A DNA stretch of 64,000 bases from assembly GCA_947034895.1 (NCBI GenBank), contig OX344765.1, positions 40,677,001 to 40,741,000 of the forward strand. The letters are read 5' to 3'. Made by a program: the position numbers and the translations under genes. Position 1 is the first letter of the stretch, and each line of letters begins with the position of its first letter. The notes beneath the pieces are model-generated. The model saw only the letters and a list, made by a program, of their open reading frames with translations. It was not told the origin of the DNA and did no database searches. Source of the stretch: Rhytidiadelphus loreus. Taxonomy: Eukaryota; Streptophyta; Bryopsida; Hypnales; Hylocomiaceae. This document shows, one piece after another, positions 32,691 to 43,970 of this stretch.

Positions 32691-34260
32691 TGGGGGGGTC
32701 AAAAAGGGGTCAAAAAGCACTCAAAACTACCATTTCTATTGCAAGGTGCAAAACTTTTTATTTTTATTTTGCATATCTAACCATAGGATCTTGCACTAAA
32801 CAAGTATAAGAATGTCTAGTAGAAATTATAGAAACTTCAACTGCACAAATTGCAAGATATCTTTGTTTAAAGTGAAGAATCAAAACAAGTTTTATGGCAC
32901 CTTCTATAACTAATTTTTTTGAGTTTGATTGCCTCCTTGTCATTTATGGGTTAAGTGAACTTGATTTAACTAAATTTATGAATATGAAGCATAGATGAAA
33001 GATTTTGAATCACCTCACACATTCACCACAAGCAATCAATTACATAAATAGAAATAGACTAGTGTATAGAAGTAAGCAAAGATGTCTTCCTAATGAACAC
33101 TAATTTCGTATTTTAGTATCGGTTGAGAGATTTTGTTAAGTGACTTTGCAACATCCAATTTCATCCATCCAATAGAAACTAGACAATAGTCATCCATATT
33201 TTTGATGCCCCCAATTGCACACATTGTTTATACCTTCATCGGATACCCCAATAACCTTTATACCAAACAATATATTACATGTAAAAAAATGGATATATTG
33301 TTGGGGACCTTATATTAGTTATAATACAATGTCCCAAATTTTTTTTCATCATGTATAATCTCTAAAAAATTTAAAAAATTTAGGTTCAAATAATTAAACA
33401 CACCATATCTTTGACTGCACCATTCCAAATGAAAATTTTTGAACACTTCAAAAATTCATAGCAATTCCATACTTTGTTGGAAAAATATAATTTCAATTAC
33501 TCTCGATATTTCTCACACTTGTCTTTATGTGAGGAAAAAATTTAAAAATTTAAGCTATGACATGAGGGCAAACTTCTAATTTTGACCATGATGGTTTGTT
33601 TTACCTTATGTAATTCCAAGTTTGTAGAACACTTTTACAAAGTCATAATTGTTGATAAACATTCAATTACAACATGAGGTGTTACCTCCTAAAGTCCCAT
33701 TGTGACTACAAGACAAAAAAGAACTTTGGGTAGGCTTGTACAATCTCAATATTCATTGTAATTTTCTGAAATTATTAGTGAAGCTAGAAAAATTCATTAG
33801 CTTTCTAGGATTATAATATTTTATTTCAATTGGTGCTCGGGAGCAAAAACCATGGCACAATAAGCTAAAAATGGAGGTTGGCAAGCATCATAAAAAAATT
33901 ACAAAAAGTCAAAATTAATTTTTTAATTTTTTTTCCTAAAATATCATACATTAGATGTTTTTTTGGGGCCTCTAAAAAACTACGAGTTCCCCACAATTCC
34001 CAGACTATAAGAACTATGTTCCAACTGTAATCTGATACAGCCAAGAAATTGCCACATTAGATAATATTAATTAATTAATTTTTAAAATTTTAATTAATTA
34101 ATTTTTAATTTAAAAATATTGTTTTTATTTTTATTATTTAATAATATGATTGCCTTGTCGTGGTTCATGCGTGCAAAACTAGCTTGAAACAATCTCTTAG
34201 AGGCTTAAAAAAACATGTAATGTTTTTGTCTATCTGTGAAACTTTGATTAATTCTATTTG
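32691..34260. repeat. AT-rich element related to the TTAA family, left part
   Basis: Blocks such as CACTCAAAACTACCATTTCTAT, CATCTAACCATAGGAT and AAATTGCAAGATATCT match the left interior of the 4451-5364 element. Clear ends are missing. The same AT-rich unit resumes after 35499, so the CACTA-like element at 34261-35499 seems to have inserted into it. Confidence 0.6.
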
Positions 34261-35499
34261 GACTACACTAAAAAGGATATTTAGTGTTGAATTACATTTA
34301 GTGTACTTACCACCCTACTCCACACAACAATAAATCTAAACTTTGCGGGATTTAGTGTAATATTAGACTTCAATGAGCTACCTCCAACTTCTCTTCCTTT
34401 CTGTCATCTCTTTCCTTGGCCTTACCTTAAGTTTTGCCTTTCATTAGATGGGATTCGGGGGGGCTGGAGGGCCATTTCAGGCCTGTTCCTAGCTCCGTTC
34501 CCCGGCGCGAGTGTCAATTTTTTTTTTTTTCAAAAAATAAAAATAAATAAATAAATAAAGTTCTTAAAATGAGAAACAAAGTTAAATTTTTTTTATTTTT
34601 GAATAAAAGGACGTGGAAGTCGTTCTGCCAAGTCAGCAGTGCTTGGGAACGGCCTGTTTCGGCAGTTTCGGCCAAATTCAGGGCTGGGAACTCACAGCCC
34701 TCCCCGGTAGGGAAAACCCATCTAATGCTTTGCCTCCCCACGCACACCTTCTTGAATTTGGCTTCCTTGCTCTTTCTCTTCCTCCATTCCTCTCTTCCTC
34801 CACTCTTATCCTTTGATACTCAAGTGACAAATTTTTTTGGGGGGGTGTTATACTCCGCCTTCCCGCCACCGTTCCAGTTTGAATCTCCTGTTTCTTCTCC
34901 GTCTACTTTCTCTCACTCGCTTGCTGCCACCTCGCCCAGCCCCCTCCATCACTGCACATTCGTCTATCAGATATGAATTTTCGACATTTCTTTTGTTTTT
35001 TTTACTTTGATTTGATCTGACTCCTCTATGAGCAATCTGAAATTTGAATTTGACTCCTGTGTGGCATTCCAAGGGATTCACCATGGTTGATCTTCCTCTA
35101 GCAAATTCCACCCCTCGATGTAGGAAATTATAGTCAAGCATAAACCATACTTTCAAGGCCAACAAGTTCCAACCCAAATATAAAATCTGTAATTTTTTTT
35201 TATATCTAAATATTAATTTCTTTTTCCTCCCTTGATGTTCAATGACTTCCTTCATTACAAATGTTTTCCACATTTTCTACTCCTATCATTTTCCTTGTCT
35301 TCAATCTTTTCCTTTGCAAATTCATTTTTTTAATATGTTCTAACACTAAATGTAAACCTCTTCAGATTTCAGATTTACCATAGAGTACATTTAGTGTTAG
35401 AATTTATATTTAATGTTACTTACTTTAGTAGGGTTAATGATATTTAGTGTCAAGGTTCGTAAATAGTGTTGCTAATACTAAATCCTTTTTAGTGTAGTG
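34261..35499. mobile_element. Non-autonomous CACTA-like (En/Spm) transposon
   Basis: The left end reads GACTACACTAAAAAGGAT and the right end, reverse complemented, CACTACACTAAAAAGGAT, which is the CACTA signature with one base changed on the left. Both subterminal regions hold repeated ATTTAGTGT motifs in direct and inverted orientation, the usual transposase-binding pattern of this superfamily. The interior has no transposase. Flanks (ATTCTATTTG and GAGAAAGTTATGGACAATC) join into a sequence found uninterrupted, in reverse, near 5037-5085, which supports a real insertion. Confidence 0.75.
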
Positions 35500-36400
35500 A
35501 TGAGAAAGTTATGGACAATCTTGAATTTTAGGCAATTTAAGCATCTTCTTGAAAAATAACTTTTAGAATTCGTTTTTGAATGAAGGTTTCAAAAAAATTC
35601 TTAAAAAAATTGATTGACAAGGTTAATTTTTTTGCTAAAGCAATCTTAGCATTGGAATTATTGTGTTTCAATTCCATCTTAGATCTATTAATATCCACAT
35701 TTAATTACTTCTGAACTATTCAATGAATTCTGGACAAAACATTCGGATAATAACATTGGAGGATCCCTCGATGGTTGTATAGATCTCCAAATGTTTTGCA
35801 CTATCTCGTGATAACCAGTTCATTTCTCCCAATGACCATTATTAATTCTAGACTTTCCAAAGTCTAGAAGTAGTTAAATGTGACATTAATGATTTATTTT
35901 TTCATTCAATCTTGGACCAACTTCTACTTAACAATTTTTTAAAGAAATCAAAATAAAGTTTTTTTTTTTTTTATAATTTTTTTTCTAGATTCTAAACTCA
36001 ATTCTTCAAGACAATTTTTTAAATTCAAAGTCCATAGTGCAAATTTTTTCCACAAATGGCGGTCAAGGTCATCTAAAATTGTAGGCTAGAGTTAAAAAGA
36101 AAATACTTATAGTTTTGAATGCTAATATCTTCCAATCTGTATGAGCAAACTTCATGAAATTTTTACCACATGATTTGCAACAAAGTGAAGTACAAGATCC
36201 TATGGTCAAATTCTAAATCTTGTTTTTAGGTGACCAAACTAGAAAAATGACACTTTTAAGTGTTTTTTGACAAAAAGAAAATGACCATTAAAACTTTAGG
36301 GGTGAAAGTATGTAAATGAAGTCTCATATTTTTCAAATTTTGTAGAATCAATGTTAGGTACATGGAGACTTCTTGGAGACTCACTTTCAATTAAGAAGTG
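35500..36400. repeat. AT-rich element, right part
   Basis: This continues the AT-rich unit interrupted by the CACTA-like element. TGAGAAAGTTATGGACAATCTT matches the reverse complement of 5037-5060. It contains the MITE copy at 35694-35885. No coding potential. Confidence 0.55.
35694..35885. mobile_element. MITE, second copy of the 21619 family
   Basis: Ends TCCACATTTAATTACTTCTG and AGAAGTAGTTAAATGTGACA match the termini of 21619-21866, and the interior shares CTATTCAATGAATT, GGACAAAACAT and AATAATAACATTGG. It is shorter and more diverged than the first copy. Confidence 0.75.
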
Positions 36401-36431
36401 AGAAAGAAGAACTCTCTATGTACCTAACACA

Positions 36432-36585
36432 GGGAAACCGACAGGGCGTCACCCCCTGGTCTTTTTATTGCACATTGCAGTTATACCCCCCCAAACTTTC
36501 TTAAAACATAAAGTTTGGGGGGTGGGGTGTAACTGCAATGTGCAATAAAAAGACCGGGGGGGGGGGTGATGCCCTGCCGTTCTCC
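36432..36585. repeat. Foldback with near-perfect arms
   Basis: GACAGGGCGTCACCCCCTGG, CTTTTTATTGCACATTGCAG and CCCCCCAAACTTT on the left pair with AAAGTTTGGGGGG, CTGCAATGTGCAATAAAAAG and GTGATGCCCTGCCG on the right. The loop is only about 15 bases. It looks like a short inverted-repeat transposon. The G-run near 36555 is a likely sequencing or slippage hot spot. Confidence 0.8.
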
Positions 36586-36596
36586 ATATGTAACAC

Positions 36597-36759
36597 GGTA
36601 CTCACCTTAACATTCAATTTCGTGCAGTAGGAACTCAGTACGTTATGTCGAGGCCTGCACTGTTTTCAAACCCCTGTAACTTATCGTCAGCAGCAACGGT
36701 CACCATCTCCCTCATCGCGCGGCAAAAAACTGCAAAAAACTGCCAAGTAGCACTACGCC
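36597..36759. repeat. Duplicated block A, left part
   Basis: This stretch matches 55480-55795 in parts: TTCAATTTCxTGCAG, AACGGxCACC, CxCGCGCGGCAAA and TAGCACTxCGC. It is the left flank of the LINE insertion. Block A resumes on the other side at 43998. Confidence 0.65.
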
Positions 36760-37487
36760 CTCATCGCGGTGGTTTACTGGGTTAGTCTTGTTTTTTTCTC
36801 CAGGATTAGAAGCGCGATAACCGAGAGACACGATTGCATCAAATTACAGTGAAATCAAAAGAATTTTGAGCAGATTAGAACAGATTTCAGATTCTGGAGT
36901 TTTTTTAGGGTTTCTGGCGACACTCCGACGGAGCAGGAATCTCTCCTTAAACGCCATTTAGGATAGTTCGGGCTGGTTTTTACTTGAGTTTAGCAGCAAT
37001 TAGTCTAGTCGGTCATTCTGCAGGTGATCGCGGGCTTCTTGCGCTGAATTCGAGTAGAATTTTAGCTCCAAACATCCTGACGGGGTTTTAGGGTTTCATA
37101 ATTTCCAAATTCAGCCACCGAGGAGGTTCTTCAGGTACACAACGGGGTCTGAATCTTGCTTTGGTTTTTGTTGAAGTCGTGTGTGTAATTGTGTGGCGGT
37201 TGTGTGCGTAGTACAGCTACCTTTGTGTCGTCAAGGCAGAATTGTCGATAGAATTTCATAGGGTTACGGTTAATGAAACAAACCTAAAGGGAGTCAAGGG
37301 GAAGGAACAGGGTTGCATGCTGGCTGAATTGGATCTTACTTAGCGGCCAGAGGTATTGTAAATCGGTTATTCTATGCTGTTACACCTCACAGGTGTGGAA
37401 ACATTAAGTTCATTTGGCAAAATTTCTTTTTGGAGACGTAGCTGCTGTTATTCGCACAGTAGAAGTCGATTTTAGGTAACTTCCATT

Positions 37488-39888
37488 ATGGAGTGCACAA
37501 TGGAGATAGATGATGGAATTTTGACACTTCCAGACAATCTAGGAGCAGGATGGCTGGCATCAAATGGCCAAGACCCTGCGCAACTAACAGTGGCGACATA
37601 GTTGGTTACAGGAAATCTGCAAACTCAAGTTGCACAGAGCAATGTTGACCCTAATCAGATTGCAGGTGAAACTAAAAAAAAGGAGGGGTACCCTATCATT
37701 GATAAGGAATGGAAGCTGGATCTGGCTCTGTCCAAGGAGCAGGTGGCCCTGCTAAAGAAAACTCGAGAAGAACTACACAGCCGCTTGGTGTTGGAAAGGG
37801 CGGTAGGATCCTCTCCGGGATTTACAGCAGTACAGAAGGCAATCTCTGGAAAATTTCAGAAGTCGGTAAGATCAATATAGAACCTAGCCAGAGGGTTTTT
37901 TCGGGTGGAATTTGACACCTCCGCCAATGCTGAAGTGGCAATCAATATGCGGGTGGTAGAGGACGAAGGTAAAGCTTTCAAGCTATATAAATGGTTCACA
38001 GGATTCTCAGCAGAGAACCAGACGCAGGATGCCGAAAAGGGGACGATAGTAAAGATACAGCTACCCGGCATTGACCCGGTCTTTCAATCAGAGGAGTGGC
38101 TCAAAGTAATAGCGTCATTGGTAGAAGATGTAATACCGGTGGAGAACTTGGAGCTGGCCCGGAAGAGACCAGGCGGACCATTCATATCGGTACATGTTCA
38201 GGACATCAACAAACTTCCCGGTACCATTAACATACCGGCATTTGGCTTGGAAGCAGGGGAGACCAAATCAGTGGAGCAAGAAGTTGCATATGCGGGCCTT
38301 CCAAATCAGTGTAACCGGTGCAGGAAATTTGGGCATGTGGTGGCGAAGTGCCCACTAAACAAGAGCAGCCTGAACCTTGAATCCAAAAAAGGGGAGAAGC
38401 AGGTAGAAGAGGACCAGGGGAAGGAAAAAGAACAGATAAAAGGTGATGGTTTTACACTGGTGGCTTCCAAGAAAAACCGAAAACAAAAAACTGCCGCCAA
38501 AGCGAGAGAAGAATGGAGACAAAAGCCAGGAGAAGCAACTGCCGGTGGTGGGAGAACCACATCACAGATACACACAGCAGTTGTAGAAGGAGGGGCAGAC
38601 AAAAGAGTTAGAGAACTAGAGCATAATCAAAGGCAAGAGGGGATGGAAGGCACAAATATACAGCTCAATCAAAACCAGGGAGGGTCAAGGAAAGCACAGG
38701 CAAATAAGAATCATGCAATAAGCAAGAAGGTAGATATCAACCTGGAAGCTAGCTTACCTGGTAAAAGACAAGGGAGAGGCACAACCTCAGAGGTCATTGG
38801 CCGAGGTTGTTCAATCAAAGGGCGTGGAAGTAAGGAAGCAGGATCAAAGCAAGAATAAGAGTGTGGAGGTAGTAAGCACACAGAGCCTTCCTCAGATATC
38901 GACGGGAACCAGCAAGCTAGCCCCGGTGGAATTCCCACGACTACAAGGGGAGTACGCAAACAAGTCAAAGGAGTTGAACGCAGAGATCTCTAATCCATTC
39001 CAAGCATTAGAATGCTGGAAGGAGGAAGATTTCCCACCATTGGGAATATCCTTCAAGGCAGAGAAAAGTGCTAAGCAGAGCAACCTAAAAAAGAAGGAAC
39101 AGGAGGTGGATCAGGAGTCTCAGGAGCCGAAGGATTTTCTGGAGGCCAGTCCATTCGAGGGTCGATTCTGGAACCAGAAAAAGGAGAGATCCTCTTCCAA
39201 CGTACCGGATCAGTGGTGGGAGGTGTGGACACCGGAGGAGTTGCAACAGACATTCAACATGGCCACAATTAACAAGCACAACCTACCAAACAAGTTCTTC
39301 TCGGTATGGCCGATAATTTACAAGGACGGAGAGGAGGGACGTGAAGTGCTAATGGATGCCATCAGTGGAAAGCAAGCCTGCATCCCAGGACCGTTACAGT
39401 TGGAATTCAGGGAAGGCGATTGCAAGAAGGAATCGATTAAGTTCATCATATTCACGGCCATCAAGGAGTACATCAGATCTCAGATCAAGAAACCTCCAAA
39501 GCTACAGAGATGGGAGGCTATTACATGGTCTGCAAGGTGGGACAGACAAGACACAACACAGGAACTAACAGTCTTAGCGGTTGTTAAGGTGACAAAAAAG
39601 GCAAGGGTGCTTATGGGTAGGGAGTTAGACTGGCTGGAATCGTCAATGCTCTCGGATCTGGCCCCGTGGAGCAACAGATCAAAAGCAAACGCACTGTTGC
39701 AAAATTGGGTAGGGATACAGTCGTTCCAAGAGCTATCAGAAGACTGGGAACCGGGACAACAAGCTTCGCCCAGGCCGCAGCGGAAGAAAATGAGGACAAC
39801 CATAGAGGCGTTCCTGCTACTATGGGACATTGCATCGGACTCCTCCAGTGGGATCGACAAGGAAGGTGACATGGAAATTCAAGAATAA
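37488..39888 (+). pseudogene. LINE ORF1 (RNA-binding protein with CCHC knuckle)
   Basis: From ATG 37488 about 800 codons are readable. The N-terminal part has the plant LINE/DUF4283-like pattern (GFFRVEFDTSANAEVA). A CX2CX4HX4C knuckle (CNRCRKFGHVVAKC) lies at 38310-38351. A long Lys/Glu/Gln-rich tail follows, and a second region with KFFSVWPIIYKDGEEG and many Trp residues lies at 38797-39888. ORF1 proteins coat element RNA. Breaks are TAG at 37599, TAG at 37878 and a frameshift near 38800-38858. The stop overlaps the ORF2 start as TAATG. Confidence 0.8.
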
Positions 39889-42800
39889 TGGATTTAGGCC
39901 TTTCAATGATCACTCTCAACATGAGAGGTGTTGGAGTTGGCACAAAAGGAGCACAAAAACAGGTACATATTAGAAGAATGCTGGACAGACTGAAGGACAA
40001 GGTTGATATATTACTAATTCAAGAACATTGGATGTCAGAGGCGAAATGCAAAAAAAGATGTCACAGCCTACCCTTTGCAAACGGGTTGAGGGCTTGGAAT
40101 CCAGCATTACTAAGTCAGGCGGGGATGGCAAGGTGGAAAGCAGGCACAGCTATATTGGTCTCCCAGAAACTGAAGAGCAGGGTACTTCAAGAAGGAATTC
40201 TGGTGGAAGGTAGAGCCCAGTTCCTTTCAATCATCTCGGACTTGAAGGAGGTAATTACGATAATTAATGTATACACCCCCACACCTTCAATGGAGAGGGC
40301 GGAATTCTGGAGCAAGTTGGTAAGCCAGAACATCCCGGGAGATAGATATATTTTAGCAGGAGATTTCAACATGGTGGAGGCGTTGACGGATAGATTGGGC
40401 AACTCGAACAATTGCACACAGCCAAACCGCAGAAAAAAAGCAGAGTGGAGCAAACTTTTAAGCCATTATGGGCTGGTAGACAACTGGGCCTCTGATTTCA
40501 TCAGAAAATGCACGGTGAAGCAATTTACTTGGGACAATAACAGAGTGGGGACAGCACATAGGAGTGCAAGAATTGACAGGATATATATATCCTCAGCTAT
40601 TTGTGCGCAAGGAGGCAACAGCTGGATTCACGAGCAAACAAAGATCTCGGACCATGCGATGCTTCAATTACTTATTTTTCCAATCCGGAAACCGGTCAAC
40701 AGGCCAGGGAGTTTCCCGACAGATCTCCTAAGGAAATAGGGCACAAGGGAAAGGCTAGTTGAAGCTTGGAAGCAGGATGACACAGATGTGCAGGGAGACT
40801 CATGGATGGGGAGAGTCACGGCAGCCCAAAACTGAGTCAGATTGTTGGCTAGAAAGATCCAGAAGGAAGAAAGGACGGAGAGATTTAGGGAAGAAAATAA
40901 AGGATTGAAGGAAATTAGAGAAGCTGAAAACCTCCTTCAGATTAATCCATGGGACGTGGAAGCGGCTCAGAGAGTCAATATAGCAAAGTCCAAACTTCAG
41001 GAGATATCGTTGGAGTTATTAGACAAGGAATATCACCAAATCTCAGCCAAATGGCTAAGGAATGGAGATCGCTGCACCCGGGAGTTCTTTGAGGTTTTCA
41101 AGGATCACCACAGGAAGACAGCCATCGCCTAGCTCAGGTGGAAGGGGAAGTATTATCGAAACAAGAAGAGAAGGCAGGAGCCTTAAAAGCTTATTTCCAA
41201 AATTTGTATTCCGAAAATGAGGAAACGGTGGCAGTCCGGAGGGCAAGGAAACAGGTTTTGGGAAGCATCCCGCAAGACGTCACATTGAGACATAGAAGAG
41301 AGTTGGAGAAGCCAGTTACATTGGATGAGGTCCATGAAGCAATTAAGGAGCTGTCGGCAAGGAATGCAGCAGGAGCAGACGGTATTCCGACGGACTTCTA
41401 CAGGGATTGCTCAGAAGGTGTGGAACAAGAACTCTTTGAAGCAGTCAAGGAGGTCTTAAGCTTGGGCAGTTTATCAAGGGAACATAATCAAGGTATCATA
41501 TCATTAATACCAAAAGGGGGGGATGCAACACTAATAAAAAACTTCAGACCCATTACACTACTCTCCTCATTCTATAAACTAGTGGCTAAGGTCTTAGCTA
41601 GGAGATTACAAGGAATACTACTAGACATCATTAGACCTAGTCAAACCGGCTTTATAAAGGGTAGATGTATAATAGACAATATTTTCTTGGCTCAGGAGTC
41701 CCTGCATTTTGCGGAAGAATCAAACCAGGAACTAGTTCTCTTATTGTTAGATTTCGAAAAAGCATACGATAGAATTTCATGGAAATTCATGCGGAGTGTA
41801 TTAGAAAAAAGGGGATTTCCCCCGGACTTCATAAAAGGGGTAATGGCACTATATACCAATACCTCGTCAGCAGTCTTGGTGAATGGGGAGCTAGGAGAAA
41901 ACTTCGACTTAGCACGGTCAGTTCGTCAAGGTTGCCCATTGGCGCCTTTTCTGTTCGTGGTAGTATTCCATGCTTTAGGATTTATGCTGGCCGATCCAAA
42001 GTACGGCATACAGGGATTTAGATTACCAAATGGGAAGGAAGTCACAGATGCATCATTCGCAGATGATGTATCACTATACTTAGTCGGTAAAAGGGCTAAT
42101 TTAGATAGAGTCCTCAAGGTCTTAAACCTGTTTTGTTTAGCCTCAAGGTCTCAAATTAATTGGGATAAAACACATGCCATCTGGGCAGCAAGAACCCCGA
42201 GAACATTTCAATGGGGAAGAGAGATGGGACTCCACTGGGTGGAGGAGAGAGAAGGAATTAGATCTTTGGGACCCCTAATAGGGTTTCACCTCAATTCCGA
42301 AGCTAATACAGAATCGTTGATAGGATCGATTAGGAATAAACTGAGATCCTGGGCAGCCAAGACTGTCTCCCAAGCAGGCCGGGTAATTGTCTGTAATCAG
42401 GTCCCGTTAGCATCATGCTAGTACATAGCAGCATGTTGCGGCATCTCACCAAAAAACTGCGATAAAATAAGAGGGGTAATAACGCATTATCTTTGGACCG
42501 GCCGAGAGGAGGGACGCACTGCTGTCAGGGTACGTTGGAGCACATGCATACTCCCGATAGAAGAAGGCGGGCTAGGATTACTTAATCCTTTCCTGCAGAC
42601 ACAAGCTTTACTTGCAAAGTTGGTAATTAGGAGTATGACCCCAGGTGAAGAACCGTAGAAGGCACTGATGCTACATAAACTGGAGCAAGGCAGGCCGGTA
42701 GGGGATGCCAAATGGCAGAGTTCACATTCGTGGCTGTTCTACAGCAAGGGTCTGAAGAAAAATAATCACTCACCTTTAGTAACAGCTTGCCTAAAGGCTT

Positions 42801-43970
42801 TTTTCGCCATCCGAGGCAACTTAATTCAAAAAAATCCAAACTTAGTCAGTGAAATCCTAAGACAGCCCCTATTCGGGAACCCGTTAATCTTAGAAGCGGA
42901 GAAAACTCCATTGGGGATGGGGCCAAATGTCGGGCTACATTTGTGGGCTAAAGCAGGATTGGAGACTGTCTTGCACTTCTAGAAACCAGAAAATGAGAAC
43001 TAGCTATTGGCGGCAGACATACAGAAGAAGCTGCCTCGAAAGGGAGCAGTGACGGAGAAAATCAAGGCCAGGAGGCTAAAAATTTTGTCGCACATCCCCT
43101 GGGACCCGAGAGCCTACCTGGAGAGAAGAGCAACGGCATGGCTTCAAGGGGAAATAAGAGAGGAAGTATATCTGAATAAGATAAACATGTTAGGGGAGCA
43201 AAAAACAAAGTGTTTTAAATTGACAGGAAGTAGTGGGAGGCTGGAGCTCGTTGAAGGAGCAGTACAACTCCCAAAAAATAATTTGTAGCAGGTTAGGGTA
43301 GTGAAATGGGATGCACTATCCAGATCCTTTCTGGAATGCAACCCAGACCAGGCACCGGATAGCCCCAGCTCTATCTGGCTTTTTCGGGATGGCATTATAA
43401 AACATCTCCCCTGGGACCCAGGGGAATGGATGTGGAGGAGGATAGGCAAACTGCAAACCGCCCCATTCTTCGGTTACACGGTAAAACGAGGATATCTGGA
43501 AGGAGCACGGTGGAAGAAAGAAAATTCAGTTGGCACTCAGGAATTAGTTAATCAAGGATTAAATAGTAATCAAAGGTCCTTGACGTATAGATTACTATAG
43601 CATCAAGCTAGACCTCGTAAGCAGGCGATGTTGCTGTGGCAGATTTTAAACAGAGGTATAGTTACGGGGGAATGGTTGGCCTGGAGGGTGCCACAAGCTG
43701 AAGTAGGATGCCCATTATGCGGCCATCAGCTGGAAACTTCCGCCCATTTATTTTGGGATTGTAAGTTTGCAAAGGAGTTATGGGGTAAATTTAACACACT
43801 TGCGAGGAACTTTGGGATTCCTTGCATTGATAATCTGCAGCAGGGTCTTCTGGGTCGGCTGTCCACGGACAACCTTCCCCTCATTGGCAAATATGTCTAT
43901 TGTAACCAGCCCTGGGACATCATGAGGTCTTTTTTAATTTGGCACCTTTGGGTTAATAGGTGTTATGTGA
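39888..43970 (+). pseudogene. LINE ORF2 (endonuclease, reverse transcriptase, zinc finger)
   Basis: ATG 39888 opens an apurinic-type endonuclease (IQEHW, LAGDFN, SARIDRIYI, SDHAM), which would nick target DNA. Reverse transcriptase follows from about 41300 (LIPKGGD, FRPITLLSSFYK, LLDFEKAYDRI, RQGCPLAP) with the catalytic FADD at 42056-42067. The zf-RVT motif (CPLCG, ETSAHLFWDC) lies at about 43700-43770. Breaks are TAG 40737, TGA 40833, TAG 41130 with a frameshift just after it, and TAG at 42419, 42656, 42980, 43001, 43286 and 43598. Almost all are TAG. The enzyme is dead, but every motif is still readable, so the element is not very old. Confidence 0.88.

Noticed and set aside
34514..35273. 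Open frames inside the CACTA-like element
   Set aside because: Overlapping frames on both strands with low complexity. None resembles En/Spm transposase.
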